A program made the translations under genes and the position numbers. From positions 6,101,501 to 6,165,500 of the forward strand of contig NZ_LR134338.1 in NCBI RefSeq assembly GCF_900637055.1: 64,000 nucleotides of DNA, read 5' to 3'. Within the stretch, counting starts at the first letter, position 1; each line of letters starts with the position of its first letter. The stretch comes from Brevibacillus brevis (GTDB taxonomy: Bacteria > Bacillota > Bacilli > Brevibacillales > Brevibacillaceae). Below the pieces are notes generated by a model, which saw only the letters and a program-made list of their open reading frames with translations, made no database searches and was not told where the DNA came from. Positions 47,524-58,720 of this stretch are shown here, piece after piece.

Positions 47524-48807
47524 TTAACGCTGGTGGTTTTCCATACTTTGCAGGCCTACCCGAGTAATATCGGCCCCCAAGGCTTGCAGCTTGCCCACCA
47601 AGTTTTCGTAGCCACGATCTATATGTTCAAGTCCTTCTAATTCTGTCTTGCCGTTCGTTGCCAAGCCGGCAATGAACAGAGCTGCTCCCGCACGCAAATC
47701 CGAAGCTACCACTTTGGCACCATTCAGTTTGCTTCCGCCTTCGATGACAGCGGATCTTCCTTCAATCTTCAAGGAAGCTCCCATGCGACGCAATTCATCT
47801 ACATGTCGAAAACGCGAGCTGTAAATATTGTCCGTCACGATGCTTGAGCCTTTGGCAAGAGTCAGCAAGGTCGTGATCGGCTGCTGGAGATCCGTTGGAA
47901 AACCCGGATACGGACTCGTTTTCACGTCGATTGATCGATAAGAATCATGTCCGATGACTTGGATGCTGTCATCCTGTTCTACCACTTGCGCACCGATTTC
48001 GCGCAGCTTGGCCGTTACAGACTCCAAATGCTTTGGAATGACATTCTCCACCATAACATTGCCGTTCGTAGCCGCTGCCGCAATCATATACGTCCCCGCT
48101 TCGATCCGATCGGGGATAATCGTATGACGGCATCCACGCAATCGTTCCACGCCTTTAATGCGGATCATGTCCGTTCCGGCACCTTTGATGTTTGCTCCCA
48201 TGTTGTTGAGCAAGGTCGCTACATCGACGATTTCAGGCTCACGGGCAGCGTTTTCAATAATCGTCACACCATCTGCTTTGGCAGCAGCCAGCATGATGTT
48301 AATCGTCGCACCAACACTGACCAGATCGAGATAAATTCGCGCACCCTGCAAACGTCCATTTTGGGCACGGATGGTCATGACGCCGTTCTTGTTCTCCACC
48401 TCGGCGCCCATTGCTTCAAAGCCTTTGATATGCAAATCTACTGGACGCGGGCCCAAATCACATCCACCTGGCAAGCCAACCTGCGCTTCACCGAACTTGG
48501 CGAGTAAGGCTCCCCACAAATAGTACGAGGCACGAAGCTTTTTGATGCGACCATTTGGCATGAGCATCAGCCTCATACTGCGTCCGTCTATTTCCATCCA
48601 ATCTTCTTCGAACAGCACGTCAGCTCCCATTTCCTGCAAGAGCTCGTGATAAATACCTACATCCTGAATACGGGGGAGATTCTCAATAACAACGGGTCCA
48701 TCTGCCAGCAACGCTGCTGGGATGAGTGCGACTGCGCTGTTTTTTGCTCCGCTGATGGTCACCGTCCCCGCGAGCGGTTTTCCACCGTTGATGATCAGCT
48801 TATCCAT
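47524..48807 (-). CDS. murA: UDP-N-acetylglucosamine 1-carboxyvinyltransferase
   Basis: First step of peptidoglycan precursor synthesis. 427 residues. The fosfomycin-target Cys116 is in [17 protein letters not shown], and [16 protein letters not shown] and [16 protein letters not shown] are typical. Synteny with B. subtilis suggests this is the murAB (murZ) copy; another copy may be elsewhere in the genome. Confidence 0.95.
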   Translation of the reverse strand: MDKLIINGGKPLAGTVTISGAKNSAVALIPAALLADGPVVIENLPRIQDVGIYHELLQEMGADVLFEEDWMEIDGRSMRLMLMPNGRIKKLRASYYLWGALLAKFGEAQVGLPGGCDLGPRPVDLHIKGFEAMGAEVENKNGVMTIRAQNGRLQGARIYLDLVSVGATINIMLAAAKADGVTIIENAAREPEIVDVATLLNNMGANIKGAGTDMIRIKGVERLRGCRHTIIPDRIEAGTYMIAAAATNGNVMVENVIPKHLESVTAKLREIGAQVVEQDDSIQVIGHDSYRSIDVKTSPYPGFPTDLQQPITTLLTLAKGSSIVTDNIYSSRFRHVDELRRMGASLKIEGRSAVIEGGSKLNGAKVVASDLRAGAALFIAGLATNGKTELEGLEHIDRGYENLVGKLQALGADITRVGLQSMENHQR

Positions 48808-48834
48808 GCTTTGCTCTCCTCAGGCGTAATCGGG

Positions 48835-48868
48835 AAAGAAGCACCTTCCCCAATGGAAAAGGTGCTTG
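48835..48868 (-). terminator. terminator between fsa/tal and murA
   Basis: AAGCACCTT (48839-48847) and AAGGTGCTT (48859-48867) form a nine-base stem. The minus strand continues CTTTCCC, a short T-run, so termination may be partial. Confidence 0.65.
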
Positions 48869-48886
48869 GACTTTCAACACGTGTCC

Positions 48887-49531
48887 TTATTTTTGCATGC
48901 TTGCCCAGTCAGCGAGGAATTTCTCCAAGCCACTGTCTGTCAGTGGATGGGCAATGAGTTGTTTGAAGACTTTCGCTGGAATGGTAGCGAAGTGAGAACC
49001 ACGGCGCGCTGCCTCCGTTACGTGAACAGGGTGGCGCACAGATGCCGCAATGATTTCGGTGTCGATACCGTGAACAGAAAAGATTTCTGCAATATCTTCG
49101 ATCAATTGCATGCCATCTTGACCAATATCATCCAGACGTCCCAGGAACGGAGACACGAAGCTCGCACCTGCGCGCGCAGCCAAAAGTGCCTGGTTCGCGG
49201 AGAACACCAGTGTTACGTTTGTTCTGATTTTGCGTTTGGCAAAATACTTGGTTGCCTTCAAACCTTCTGCGGTCATTGGCAGCTTGATGACGATGTTTTT
49301 CGAGAGAGCAGCGAGCTTCTCTCCCTCTTCGATCATGCCTTTTGCATCTGTACTGATGACTTCGGCACTGATCGGACCGTCAACAATATCGAGAATTTCT
49401 TTCAGGGTTTCTACAAAATCGCGTCCTTCTTTTGCAACCAGGGACGGATTTGTCGTTACGCCCGCCAGAACTCCCCATTCGTGAATTTCGCGGATTTCTT
49501 CAACGTTTGCTGTATCAATCAAAAAACGCAT
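48887..49531 (-). CDS. fsa: transaldolase / fructose-6-phosphate aldolase family protein
   Basis: 214 residues, the short transaldolase form. The Schiff-base Lys lies in [17 protein letters not shown], and [20 protein letters not shown] and [12 protein letters not shown] are family segments. B. subtilis TalA (YwjH) at this position acts as transaldolase, so that role is more likely than free fructose-6-phosphate aldolase. Follows fba by 15 bases. Confidence 0.9.
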   Translation of the reverse strand: MRFLIDTANVEEIREIHEWGVLAGVTTNPSLVAKEGRDFVETLKEILDIVDGPISAEVISTDAKGMIEEGEKLAALSKNIVIKLPMTAEGLKATKYFAKRKIRTNVTLVFSANQALLAARAGASFVSPFLGRLDDIGQDGMQLIEDIAEIFSVHGIDTEIIAASVRHPVHVTEAARRGSHFATIPAKVFKQLIAHPLTDSGLEKFLADWASMQK

Positions 49532-49545
49532 GATTATCCTCCCAG

Positions 49546-50400
49546 TTACGCGCGGTTGCTGCTTCCGAACAAGCGCATTTTTCCTTTGACTACTTCCTTG
49601 ATCGCATCGCGAGCAGGACCTAGGTATTTGCGTGGGTCGATCTCATTCGGCTTGGCAGCCAGCACTTTGCGAACTGTTTCCGTGCATGCGACTTGGCTTT
49701 CTGTATTTACATTGATTTTTCCTACGCCCAAACGGATGGATTCGATAATCGCTTCGTCTGGTACGCCGGAACCACCGTGAAGAACGATCGGCGCTCCAAT
49801 GTTGCTCGCTACTTTTTCGATAATGTCGTAGCGGATTTTCGGAACTCCTTTGTACATACCGTGTGCTGTACCTACAGCAATCGCTACGTAGTCTACTTTT
49901 GTTTCTTCCCAGAAGCGGATTGCTTCCTCAGGATTTGCCAGGGTAGCATCTTCCTCGTCAACAGACAAGTCGTCTTCCACCCCGCCGATGGTACCGAGTT
50001 CACCTTCTACCGATACGCCAACAGCGTGAGCAGCCTCTACAACCTGTTTGGTCAGGCGAAGGTTATCTTCAAACGAATGATGGGAACCATCGAACATAAC
50101 AGAAGAGAACCCAGCGCGAATGCACTTCATTACCATGTCGAAATTGCTACCATGGTCAAGATGCAAAGCAACAGGAACTCCTGCGCGTTCAGCAGCCACT
50201 TTTGCAATCGCTACTGTATAATCTATCCCCATGTATTTCAGTGCACCCTCAGAAACACCAAAGATCACAGGCGATTTTTCTTCCATCGCGGCTTCCGTAA
50301 TCGCTTGAGTAAACTCCAGATTGTTCAGGTTAAATTGTCCGACGGCGTATTTATGCTTTTTGACGTCTTCGGTAAAAGCGGTCATAGGTACCAGTGGCAT
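49546..50400 (-). CDS. fba: class II fructose-1,6-bisphosphate aldolase
   Basis: Zinc-dependent glycolytic aldolase, 284 residues. Zinc and active-site motifs [45 protein letters not shown] and [12 protein letters not shown] are seen. Strong GAGGAGG site and a TATAAT promoter directly upstream. Confidence 0.96.
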   Translation of the reverse strand: MPLVPMTAFTEDVKKHKYAVGQFNLNNLEFTQAITEAAMEEKSPVIFGVSEGALKYMGIDYTVAIAKVAAERAGVPVALHLDHGSNFDMVMKCIRAGFSSVMFDGSHHSFEDNLRLTKQVVEAAHAVGVSVEGELGTIGGVEDDLSVDEEDATLANPEEAIRFWEETKVDYVAIAVGTAHGMYKGVPKIRYDIIEKVASNIGAPIVLHGGSGVPDEAIIESIRLGVGKINVNTESQVACTETVRKVLAAKPNEIDPRKYLGPARDAIKEVVKGKMRLFGSSNRA

Positions 50401-50440
50401 TTTGTAAATCCTCCTCTAGCAGACTTCAGTCATGTGGCTT

Positions 50441-50469
50441 ATTATACCACAGACAAGCATTTGTTAACA
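50441..50469 (-). promoter_or_regulatory. promoter of fba
   Basis: On the minus strand TGTTAA and a perfect TATAAT are 17 bases apart, about 40 bases before fba. Confidence 0.6.
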
Positions 50470-50503
50470 GGGACGCTTGTACCCTGACCTTAGCAGTCAG
50501 TTC

Positions 50504-50878
50504 CTAACAAGCTAATTGCTGATGCACTGCCATTCGTAGTTCATCGATATCAAACGGCTTTGTAAAATGAGTCAATGCTCCCAGTTGTGTTGCTTCTTTG
50601 ATCATGTCCAGCTCTCCGTAAGCTGTCATCATGATGACTTTGATTTCCTGATTGATCTTTTTGATGTGTTTCAAGATCTCAATACCATCCATCCCAGGGA
50701 TCTTCATGTCGAGGATAACCAAATCTGGCGATTCTTTTTCCACGATCTCCAATGCCATTTTCCCGTTTGCTGCCTGAAAGGTCTTGTACCCTTCTTTTCC
50801 CAGCACCTCATACAGTAAAATGCGAATCCCATACTGGTCATCCACAACCAGTACCTTTTTATCTTGTTTGTCGAACAT
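50504..50878 (-). CDS. spo0F: sporulation phosphorelay response regulator Spo0F
   Basis: Single receiver domain, 124 residues, that passes phosphate from sensor kinases to Spo0B. Phosphorylation Asp57 in [18 protein letters not shown], acidic pair Asp13-Asp14, Thr in [11 protein letters not shown] and Lys in [10 protein letters not shown]. The near identity with B. subtilis Spo0F and the position next to fba and pyrG make the call firm. No output domain. Confidence 0.96.
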   Translation of the reverse strand: MFDKQDKKVLVVDDQYGIRILLYEVLGKEGYKTFQAANGKMALEIVEKESPDLVILDMKIPGMDGIEILKHIKKINQEIKVIMMTAYGELDMIKEATQLGALTHFTKPFDIDELRMAVHQQLAC

Positions 50879-50920
50879 TCTGATTCCCCCCTGACGAATG
50901 CGTTTTCTTAATTATTATGG

Positions 50921-50946
50921 GTTCGCCTAAAAACAGGAAACTCCTT
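50921..50946 (-). promoter_or_regulatory. possible sigma-H promoter of spo0F
   Basis: On the minus strand AAGGAGTTT and CGAAC are 12 bases apart, resembling the AGGAWWT and GAAT elements of sigma-H promoters, which drive spo0F in B. subtilis. A TGTCGAA (Spo0A-box-like) lies at 50869-50875, but inside the coding start. Confidence 0.4.
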
Positions 50947-50975
50947 CACCTTTTTTGCTGAACGTCAACTTAAAA

Positions 50976-51004
50976 TTTCCCATAGGCTTCATTTCGAGTA
51001 TAAT
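50976..51004 (+). promoter_or_regulatory. probable promoter of the amj gene
   Basis: A perfect TATAAT at 50999-51004 with TTTCCC 17 bases upstream. Strong -10, weak -35. Confidence 0.45.
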
Positions 51005-51049
51005 GGGAAAAACCAATTTCCCCTACACACAAGGAGCCAGATACTCACT

Positions 51050-51844
51050 ATGGATGCTCTGTGGCTGATTTGCTTGTTAACATTTATTATCCATACGACA
51101 GAGACGCTTACCTACGGGATCCGTTTTGCAGGGGTACAAACGGGCAGGATAGCTGTAGCGATGTCTTTGGTCGGGATCGTATTGCTCCTCTCCCGTACTT
51201 CCAACCTGATTCAAGGTCCATTCACTGGGGGATTGATGGATCAAGCTGCAATCGAGCACTTTGATCCCAGCACGCAATTGCACGTGATTATTGCATCGTC
51301 CTCGCTCGGAACCTTGGCGGCTATCGTACTGTTTCCCACTTTTGTTCAAATATCGAAACGAATGATCTCACACTTGGAAATAGCGGGCTCGATTCCGCAA
51401 ATGATTCGCACGGCAGTTACTGTCGAAACCATCCGACGTGTCCACCATCATGTCCGGATTCCTAGCTGGCAAGCCATCTCTCGGTTTCGAATCAAAGGAG
51501 TTCCCAAACGATTACTGTTATTAAATGCATTGGGGACAGCGATCTACACAAGCAGCGTACTGTCCGTGTTGTACGCGACATTATTAGCCCCGGATTACAA
51601 AGCAACCGTTTTGATGTCTTCTGGATTAATCAACGGTTTCGCCACGATTTTCATGACGATTCTGGTAGACCCGCAAATTGCCCTTTTGACAGAAAAAGCA
51701 ATGCAAGGGAAAACCACGCAGCAATCGATTCGTGACATGTACCTGTGGCTGATGATCTCACGTTTTATTGGAACGATTTTGGCTCAATTCCTGCTCATTC
51801 CCGCCGCCTATTGGGTAGCCTGGCTCTCGCCCTTGTTTCATTAA
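51050..51844 (+). CDS. amj: lipid II flippase Amj family protein
   Basis: Integral membrane protein, 264 residues, six to seven helices. TETLTYGIRFAGVQTGRIAVAMSL and LLSRTSNLIQGPFTGGLMDQA are the conserved segments of YdaH/Amj, the alternative lipid II flippase that backs up MurJ in B. subtilis. The ATG follows AAGGAG by 13 bases, a rather long distance. It is a single plus-strand gene between spo0F and pyrG, not its place in B. subtilis. Confidence 0.88.
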   Translation: MDALWLICLLTFIIHTTETLTYGIRFAGVQTGRIAVAMSLVGIVLLLSRTSNLIQGPFTGGLMDQAAIEHFDPSTQLHVIIASSSLGTLAAIVLFPTFVQISKRMISHLEIAGSIPQMIRTAVTVETIRRVHHHVRIPSWQAISRFRIKGVPKRLLLLNALGTAIYTSSVLSVLYATLLAPDYKATVLMSSGLINGFATIFMTILVDPQIALLTEKAMQGKTTQQSIRDMYLWLMISRFIGTILAQFLLIPAAYWVAWLSPLFH

Positions 51845-51852
51845 TCTGCTTA

Positions 51853-51905
51853 AAAAAAGCACAAGACGCACCTGCGACTTTACATCGCGGGTGCGTCTTT
51901 TTATT
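51853..51905. terminator. bidirectional terminator between amj and pyrG
   Basis: AAGACGCACC and GGTGCGTCTT form a ten-base stem with a 16-17-base loop; the plus strand continues TTTATTT and the minus strand has GTGCTTTTTTT. Serves two convergent genes. Confidence 0.88.
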
Positions 51906-51917
51906 TATCGATCTACG

Positions 51918-53540
<1,623 letters not shown>

Positions 53541-53581
53541 TCACCCTTAAGTTGTTATAAAAATCGAATGAAGACGGCTCC

Positions 53582-53685
53582 AAAAAAAAAGAAAAACAAA
53601 AGCGAGTCCTATCCCGTAAAGAAATGGGGTAGGGGCACTTTTGTTTTATAGTTTCCCATATTTGATCCTTCTTCATGTGAAGCCC
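53582..53685 (-). promoter_or_regulatory. pyrG leader attenuator (reiterative-G, CTP-sensing type)
   Basis: From the promoter at 53693-53721 the expected transcript begins at 53685 with GGGCUU. Downstream a hairpin forms between AAAAGTG..CCTA.CCC (53626-53642) and GGGATAGG..CGCTTTT (53598-53616), followed by TGTTTTTC and nine T. The 5' arm holds a C-rich run, CCCCTACCCC. This is the layout of the B. subtilis pyrG leader, where low CTP lets RNA polymerase add extra G residues at the 5' end, which then pair with the C-rich arm and prevent termination. Confidence 0.75.
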
Positions 53686-53692
53686 AAGGAGT

Positions 53693-53721
53693 ATTTTATC
53701 TGTCCCTTAAGCCGAAGTCAA
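53693..53721 (-). promoter_or_regulatory. promoter of pyrG
   Basis: On the minus strand TTGACT and TAAAAT are 17 bases apart and the GGGC start lies seven bases after the -10. The -35 begins just after the rpoE stop. Confidence 0.85.
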
Positions 53722-53725
53722 GGAC

Positions 53726-54286
53726 CTATTTCTCGTCTTCGTCGTCGAGCTCTTCGTCAGATTCCTCTTCCGCAAGCTCTTCGTCCTCTTCGAACATCTC
53801 ATCATCTTCGTCTTCGAGTTCTTCCTCGTCGATTTCTCCATCGATTTCTTCTTCTTCGATATCAGAATCTTCGTCGACGAATTCCTCTTCGTCCTCAAAG
53901 ATGACAACATCGTCGTCCTCGTATTCTTCGACACTTTCGTCTTCGGAATCGTAATCGTCGAAGTCGTCGTCCAAGACGATTTTCTTCTTCTTCGTTCCGC
54001 CACCCTCTTGGGTTTCTTCCACGGTGTCGGTTGGGTACCAGCGTTTCAATCCCCATACATTGTCACCGAGGCACACGAAACGGCCATCAATGTTAATTTC
54101 TGTGTATACTTGCGCGATGATTGCCATGAGTTGTTCATCAGTCAGCTTGCGCACTGCAACCAGTTCATTCATCAGCTCGCGGAAGTTGTAAGTGCGGTTA
54201 GTTTGACGCAAAATTTCATACGCAATGTCAACTAACGCCATCTCACTCAGTTTCTCGGAATCAATATGAGCAAACAATTGACTCAC
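53726..54286 (-). CDS. rpoE: DNA-directed RNA polymerase delta subunit
   Basis: Gram-positive-specific RNA polymerase subunit that speeds recycling and affects start-site choice. 186 residues: an N-terminal HARE-HTH domain (residues 1 to about 90, ALVDIAYEILRQTNRTYNFRELMNEL, GRFVCLGDNVWGLKRWYP), a KKKK turn, then a C-terminal tail of about 85 residues that is almost wholly Asp and Glu. Upstream of pyrG as in B. subtilis. Confidence 0.96.
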   Translation of the reverse strand: MSQLFAHIDSEKLSEMALVDIAYEILRQTNRTYNFRELMNELVAVRKLTDEQLMAIIAQVYTEINIDGRFVCLGDNVWGLKRWYPTDTVEETQEGGGTKKKKIVLDDDFDDYDSEDESVEEYEDDDVVIFEDEEEFVDEDSDIEEEEIDGEIDEEELEDEDDEMFEEDEELAEEESDEELDDEDEK

Positions 54287-54442
54287 TCAGGGCACGTCCT
54301 TTCCATATGAAAACGATTGATTTGAATACTGACCCGGGGCCCTGTTCGGGGGACGCAGGCTTGTATAAGTCATTCATAAATGATATCGATTTCTTCGATT
54401 GTACATCGTACAACATAAGAAGGCTATCATACAGTATTCCTT

Positions 54443-54470
54443 ATTTTAGACGAAAATGCAAGGCTTTCAA
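54443..54470 (-). promoter_or_regulatory. probable promoter of rpoE
   Basis: On the minus strand TTGAAA and TAAAAT are 16 bases apart, about 155 bases before rpoE. The leader (54287-54440) contains no open frame I can support. Confidence 0.5.
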
Positions 54471-54503
54471 ACAGGCGTTGACTAATTCTTATCGACATCA
54501 AAA

Positions 54504-54540
54504 CCAAAGATATCCCTCGGCAATCGCTACCGAGGGATTT
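54504..54540 (-). terminator. terminator of icmF
   Basis: On the minus strand ATCCCTCGG pairs with CCGAGGGAT over nine bases, immediately after the stop; only a short T-tract (ATCTTTGG) follows. Confidence 0.7.
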
Positions 54541-54543
54541 GTC

Positions 54544-57500
54544 TTACATATTTCTGCGGTATTGGCCGCCTACTTCATACAGAGCAGCACTGATTTGACC
54601 AAGCGATGCTACTTTTACCGTCTCCATCAGCTCGGCAAAGATATTCTCTCCCGCCATGGCCACTTCCTGCAGGCGCCGCAGCGCAGCCGTAGACACATCC
54701 TTGTGGCGCTCCTGGAATGCACGGAGATTTATGATTTGCTGTTCTTTTTCCTCTTCGGTTGCGCGAGCCAATTCAATCTCGTAATCGTCCTCAGATGCAT
54801 TTGGATTAATGAATGTGTTTACCCCAATAATTGGCAGCTCGCCCGTATGCTTTTTCATTTCGTAATACATGGACTCGTCTTGAATTTTGCCGCGCTGGTA
54901 TTGAGTCTCCATCGCCCCCAGCACGCCTCCGCGAGAACTGATCCGCTCGAACTCTTGCATAACTGCCTCTTCTACCAGATCTGTCAGCTCATCGATGATG
55001 AATGCCCCTTGAAGCGGGTTCTCATTTTTCGCGAGTCCCATTTCCTTGTTGATGATCATTTGAATCGCCATTGCCCGTCGCACAGAGTTCTCTGTCGGGG
55101 TCGTAATCGCTTCATCGAACGCATTCGTATGAAGTGAATTACAGTTGTCATAAATCGCAATCAACGCCTGCAAGGTCGTTCTGATATCGTTGAAATCCAT
55201 CTCCTGCGCGTGCAAGGAACGGCCGGATGTCTGGATGTGGTACTTCAGCTTTTGACTGCGGTCATTTGCACCATAACGATTTTTCATCACGGTTGCCCAA
55301 ATCCGGCGAGCCACTCGTCCAATTACGGTGTATTCCGGATCGAGACCATTGGAGAAGAAAAAGGACAGGTTCGGCGCAAAGTCATCAATGTTCATGCCGC
55401 GGCTTAAATAGTACTCGACATAGGTAAATCCGTTAGACAGCGTAAATGCAAGCTGCGTAATCGGATTCGCTCCTGCCTCCGCAATATGATAGCCGGAAAT
55501 GGACACCGAATAATAGTTCCGCACTTTATGGTCGATAAAATACTGCTGGATATCCCCCATCATCCGCAAGGCAAATTCTGTCGAGAAGATACACGTGTTT
55601 TGCCCCTGATCCTCTTTCAAAATATCCGCCTGAACGGTTCCACGAACAGTCGACAGCGTGTACGCTCTGATTTGCTTGGCTTCGTCCTCGGTAGGCTGAC
55701 GCCCTTCTTTTTGGACAAAAGCATCCATCTGCTGCTCAATCGCCGTATTCATGAACATGGCCAAAATCATCGGCGCAGGGCCGTTGATCGTCATGGACAC
55801 AGAAGTGCTAGGTGCACAAAGGTCAAAGCCGGCGTACAGCTTTTTCATGTCATCCAAGGTGCAAATACTAACTCCACTCGTACCGATTTTCCCGTAAATG
55901 TCCGGGCGGTAGTCTGGGTCCTCACCATACAGCGTAACCGAATCAAAAGCCGTACTGAGTCGCTTCGCTTCATCATTTTGAGACAGGAAGTGAAAGCGTC
56001 TGTTCGTCCGCTCTGGAGTACCTTCTCCGGCAAATTGTCGCTTGGGGTCTTCTCCCTCCCGTTTAAACGGAAATACTCCTGCGGTATACGGGAATTCACC
56101 TGGGACATTTTCTTTTAACGACCACTTTAAAATTTCGCCCCAATCCTCGTAATCTGGGACGGCTACTTTTGAAATGCGTGTACCGGACAACGATACGCTG
56201 AAAAGCTTGGTAACCAATTCCTTGTCGCGAATTTTCGTAACAAATTGATCCTTCCGATACGCTTCCTTGAGCTTTGGCCAATTTTCAAGAATACGTCGGC
56301 ACTCCGGATGCAGCTTTTCTTCGAAGAGAACGATTTGTTTATCAAGTACCGCTGCCAGCTCGGCAGCTGCAGAATCTCCCGAGGCAAGCACCGTCTCCTT
56401 CGCGCCCTGCAACTGGAACAGCTTGCGTGCAATCAGCGACTGCTCTTCTGCATAGGCACGGTATTGGCGGACGGTGTTGGCAATGTCTTGCAAATAATTG
56501 ATTCTCTCTGTCGGAATCAACGAAGTTTTATGAATCTTTACGGGAGTTGTATCCAAATGCTCCACAGACCAGTCAACGCCAGTTTTTTCTACAATTCGAT
56601 GCATCAGAGCAGCAAACAACACATTCGTTCCCGGATCGTTAAACTGGCTCGCAATCGTACCATACACAGGAACCTTCTCGTCCGGCAGCTCAAAAAGCTG
56701 GTGATTGCGTCGATATTGCTTGCGAACCTCGCGAAGAGCGTCTTCTGAGCCTTTGCGCTCAAATTTGTTGATCGCGATCACATCAGCGAAGTCGAGCATA
56801 TCAATCTTTTCCAGCTGGGATGGCGCCCCGAATTCACTGGTCATGACGTACATGGAGACGTCGCACACTTCTGTGACCTGCGCATCCCCCTGACCAATCC
56901 CGCTCGTTTCCACAATAATCAGATCAAAATGGGCAGAACGTGTTACTTGAATCGCGTCTTTTAATGCAGCAGACAACTCCATGCCCGATTTGCGGGTGGC
57001 GAGACTGCGCATGTAAACGCGCGGTGTCGAATTGGCATTCATGCGGATGCGGTCACCAAGTAACGCCCCACCTGATTTTTGCTTCGATGGATCGACAGAC
57101 AAGATCGCAACCGTCTTCTCGGGATAAGTGCGAATAAATCGACGAACAAGCTCATCGGTCAATGAGCTTTTTCCTGCGCCACCCGTACCTGTAATCCCTA
57201 ATACCGGAATGGTTGAATCGGCTTCCACTAAACTTTCACGGAGCGGTTCTGTCCATTCGGGCTGGTCCACTGCATACTCTGCAACGGAAATCAGCCGGGC
57301 AATCGCCTGATGGTTTTGCTCGCGCAAGCCTGCTACTTCTTCCTCCAGCTGCTTGACGGTAGGGAAATCGCTATGTCTGATCATGTCGTTGATCATGCCC
57401 TGCAAGCCCAATCGTCTGCCGTCATCTGGCGAATAAATTTTACAGACTCCGTACTCTTCCAATTCCCGAATCTCGCGTGGAACGATAACGCCGCCACCGC

Positions 57501-57795
57501 CGCCAAAAACACGGATATGCTCTGCTCCCCGCTCGCGTAATAGATCAATTACGTATTTGAAATACTCCACATGACCGCCTTGGTAGGAACTGATGGCAAT
57601 CCCTTGCACATCCTCCTGGATAGCGGCTGTTACAATGTCGTCAACAGAGCGGTTATGCCCGAGATGGATGACCTCTACTCCCGACGATTGTAAAATACGG
57701 CGCATGATATTAATCGAAGCGTCGTGACCATCATACAGACTGGCTGCGGTCACAAAGCGAACCTTGTTTTGCGGACGATACACTTCCGTTTCCAT
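54544..57795 (-). CDS. icmF: fused isobutyryl-CoA mutase IcmF
   Basis: Adenosylcobalamin enzyme that interconverts isobutyryl- and n-butyryl-CoA, with some activity on isovaleryl/pivalyl-CoA. 1083 residues: N-terminal B12 domain (1 to about 140) with DGHDASI (His24 as lower axial ligand), a MeaB-type GTPase chaperone with P-loop GTGGAGKS at 203-210, and the C-terminal mutase barrel (from about 540; [29 protein letters not shown]). In this cluster it would join valine or branched fatty acid carbon to beta-oxidation. Confidence 0.95.
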   Translation of the reverse strand: METEVYRPQNKVRFVTAASLYDGHDASINIMRRILQSSGVEVIHLGHNRSVDDIVTAAIQEDVQGIAISSYQGGHVEYFKYVIDLLRERGAEHIRVFGGGGGVIVPREIRELEEYGVCKIYSPDDGRRLGLQGMINDMIRHSDFPTVKQLEEEVAGLREQNHQAIARLISVAEYAVDQPEWTEPLRESLVEADSTIPVLGITGTGGAGKSSLTDELVRRFIRTYPEKTVAILSVDPSKQKSGGALLGDRIRMNANSTPRVYMRSLATRKSGMELSAALKDAIQVTRSAHFDLIIVETSGIGQGDAQVTEVCDVSMYVMTSEFGAPSQLEKIDMLDFADVIAINKFERKGSEDALREVRKQYRRNHQLFELPDEKVPVYGTIASQFNDPGTNVLFAALMHRIVEKTGVDWSVEHLDTTPVKIHKTSLIPTERINYLQDIANTVRQYRAYAEEQSLIARKLFQLQGAKETVLASGDSAAAELAAVLDKQIVLFEEKLHPECRRILENWPKLKEAYRKDQFVTKIRDKELVTKLFSVSLSGTRISKVAVPDYEDWGEILKWSLKENVPGEFPYTAGVFPFKREGEDPKRQFAGEGTPERTNRRFHFLSQNDEAKRLSTAFDSVTLYGEDPDYRPDIYGKIGTSGVSICTLDDMKKLYAGFDLCAPSTSVSMTINGPAPMILAMFMNTAIEQQMDAFVQKEGRQPTEDEAKQIRAYTLSTVRGTVQADILKEDQGQNTCIFSTEFALRMMGDIQQYFIDHKVRNYYSVSISGYHIAEAGANPITQLAFTLSNGFTYVEYYLSRGMNIDDFAPNLSFFFSNGLDPEYTVIGRVARRIWATVMKNRYGANDRSQKLKYHIQTSGRSLHAQEMDFNDIRTTLQALIAIYDNCNSLHTNAFDEAITTPTENSVRRAMAIQMIINKEMGLAKNENPLQGAFIIDELTDLVEEAVMQEFERISSRGGVLGAMETQYQRGKIQDESMYYEMKKHTGELPIIGVNTFINPNASEDDYEIELARATEEEKEQQIINLRAFQERHKDVSTAALRRLQEVAMAGENIFAELMETVKVASLGQISAALYEVGGQYRRNM

Positions 57796-57817
57796 CGTTC
57801 CACTCTCCTTTTCATTA

Positions 57818-57909
57818 GTTTAAAAAGGCGGAAAAACAGGGCCAAGCAGATCAAGGCGAAGTAGACGCGAGGTTTGCTTGGCACCCTATGTTTCCCAGAC
57901 TTTTTAAAC
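57818..57909 (-). repeat. long imperfect inverted repeat between the TetR gene and icmF
   Basis: GTTTAAAAAG (57818-57827) pairs with CTTTTTAAAC (57900-57909), and GCCAAGCA (57841-57848) with TGCTTGGC (57875-57882), giving a hairpin that fills almost the whole gap between the two genes. It ends without a long T-run. It may be a partial terminator, an RNA processing site or a dispersed palindrome. Confidence 0.6.
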
Positions 57910-57916
57910 TTTCTTC

Positions 57917-58549
57917 TTAATCGGAGACACTGATATCGCGAAGCAACAGGGCAATTTGCTTCTCTGTGTACTCCTCAATGGTATAGTGTTTTTTCAATGC
58001 CCAGCGGCGGAACACCCACATTTCGCCCAGCACCATGATATTGTCCGCCATCAGCTTGACGTTCTTTTCATCAATGCGCAGCGAACCGTCAGCAATCCCT
58101 TTTTCCAGGATTTCGACGAAAATATGCGAAATGGCTTCTTCACGCCCCAACACGTAGCGAAGTGTTTCTTTTGGCAATGATTTGGCTTCCTGATAAATAA
58201 GCAAGACGCGGTCGCTCATCTGATCCATCACGCGGATCAGGCTCTTTAGTGCAATCTTTAATGTTTTCAAGCCAGTTCCGTTGAAGTTGATCGCTTCACG
58301 CAAGCGTGTCTCCATCTCCGCATGAATGGCATCACAAACAAGATAGAGCACGTCTTCTTTTGACTCTATATACTCGTACAACGTACCAATACTAAATCCA
58401 GACGCCCGGGCAATCTCCCTTGTCGTCGTTTTATGAAAACCTTTATTAATGAAGAGATGAACGGCAGCCTCAATAATCTGCTCTCGTCTTCTCTCGATCA
58501 GTTTTGGGTCCTTTACCAGGGATGGTATCGTTTTTCTCTTGTCAGACAC
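57917..58549 (-). CDS. TetR family regulator of the acyl-CoA cluster
   Basis: About 210 residues from the GTG at 58549 (AAAGGTGG eight bases upstream); an in-frame GTG at 58561 is less likely since it overlaps that site. N-terminal HTH: RREQIIEAAVHLFINKGFHKTTTREIARASGFSIGTLYEYIESKEDVL. The C-terminal ligand domain includes SDRVLLIYQEAKSLPKE. The sequence is of the FadR/YsiA style that senses acyl-CoA; this is inference. A palindrome at 58571-58588 before the gene is shared with the promoter at 63166-63183, which suggests autoregulation and control of the thiolase operon. Confidence 0.88.
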   Translation of the reverse strand: MSDKRKTIPSLVKDPKLIERRREQIIEAAVHLFINKGFHKTTTREIARASGFSIGTLYEYIESKEDVLYLVCDAIHAEMETRLREAINFNGTGLKTLKIALKSLIRVMDQMSDRVLLIYQEAKSLPKETLRYVLGREEAISHIFVEILEKGIADGSLRIDEKNVKLMADNIMVLGEMWVFRRWALKKHYTIEEYTEKQIALLLRDISVSD

Positions 58550-58570
58550 TCCAAAATCCACCTTTCCAAC

Positions 58571-58588
58571 CGACTGAGCGTTTGGTCA
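58571..58588 (-). promoter_or_regulatory. probable TetR operator, site 1
   Basis: The minus-strand sequence TGACCAAACGCTCAGTCG is an imperfect palindrome that shares the core AACGCTC and its flanks with the site at 63166-63183. It lies in the leader just before the ribosome site of the TetR gene. Confidence 0.55.
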
Positions 58589-58643
58589 GACGCCTCATAG
58601 AAAAGAAGGCGCAAACACTCTACTTTTGTATCATTCGGAGATC

Positions 58644-58672
58644 ATTATACGCGAGTAAGAGCACAAAGCCAA
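58644..58672 (-). promoter_or_regulatory. promoter of the TetR gene
   Basis: On the minus strand TTGGCT and a perfect TATAAT are 17 bases apart, about 95 bases before the gene; operator site 1 lies about 50 bases into the transcript. Confidence 0.75.
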
Positions 58673-58720
58673 ACTTTTCTTTTCTATGTGTTTCATCGTG
58701 TTGGAAGACGGGACAGCTTC

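Noticed and set aside
54287-54440. Small gene in the rpoE leader
   Set aside because: No frame with a start, ribosome site and plausible composition was found on either strand.
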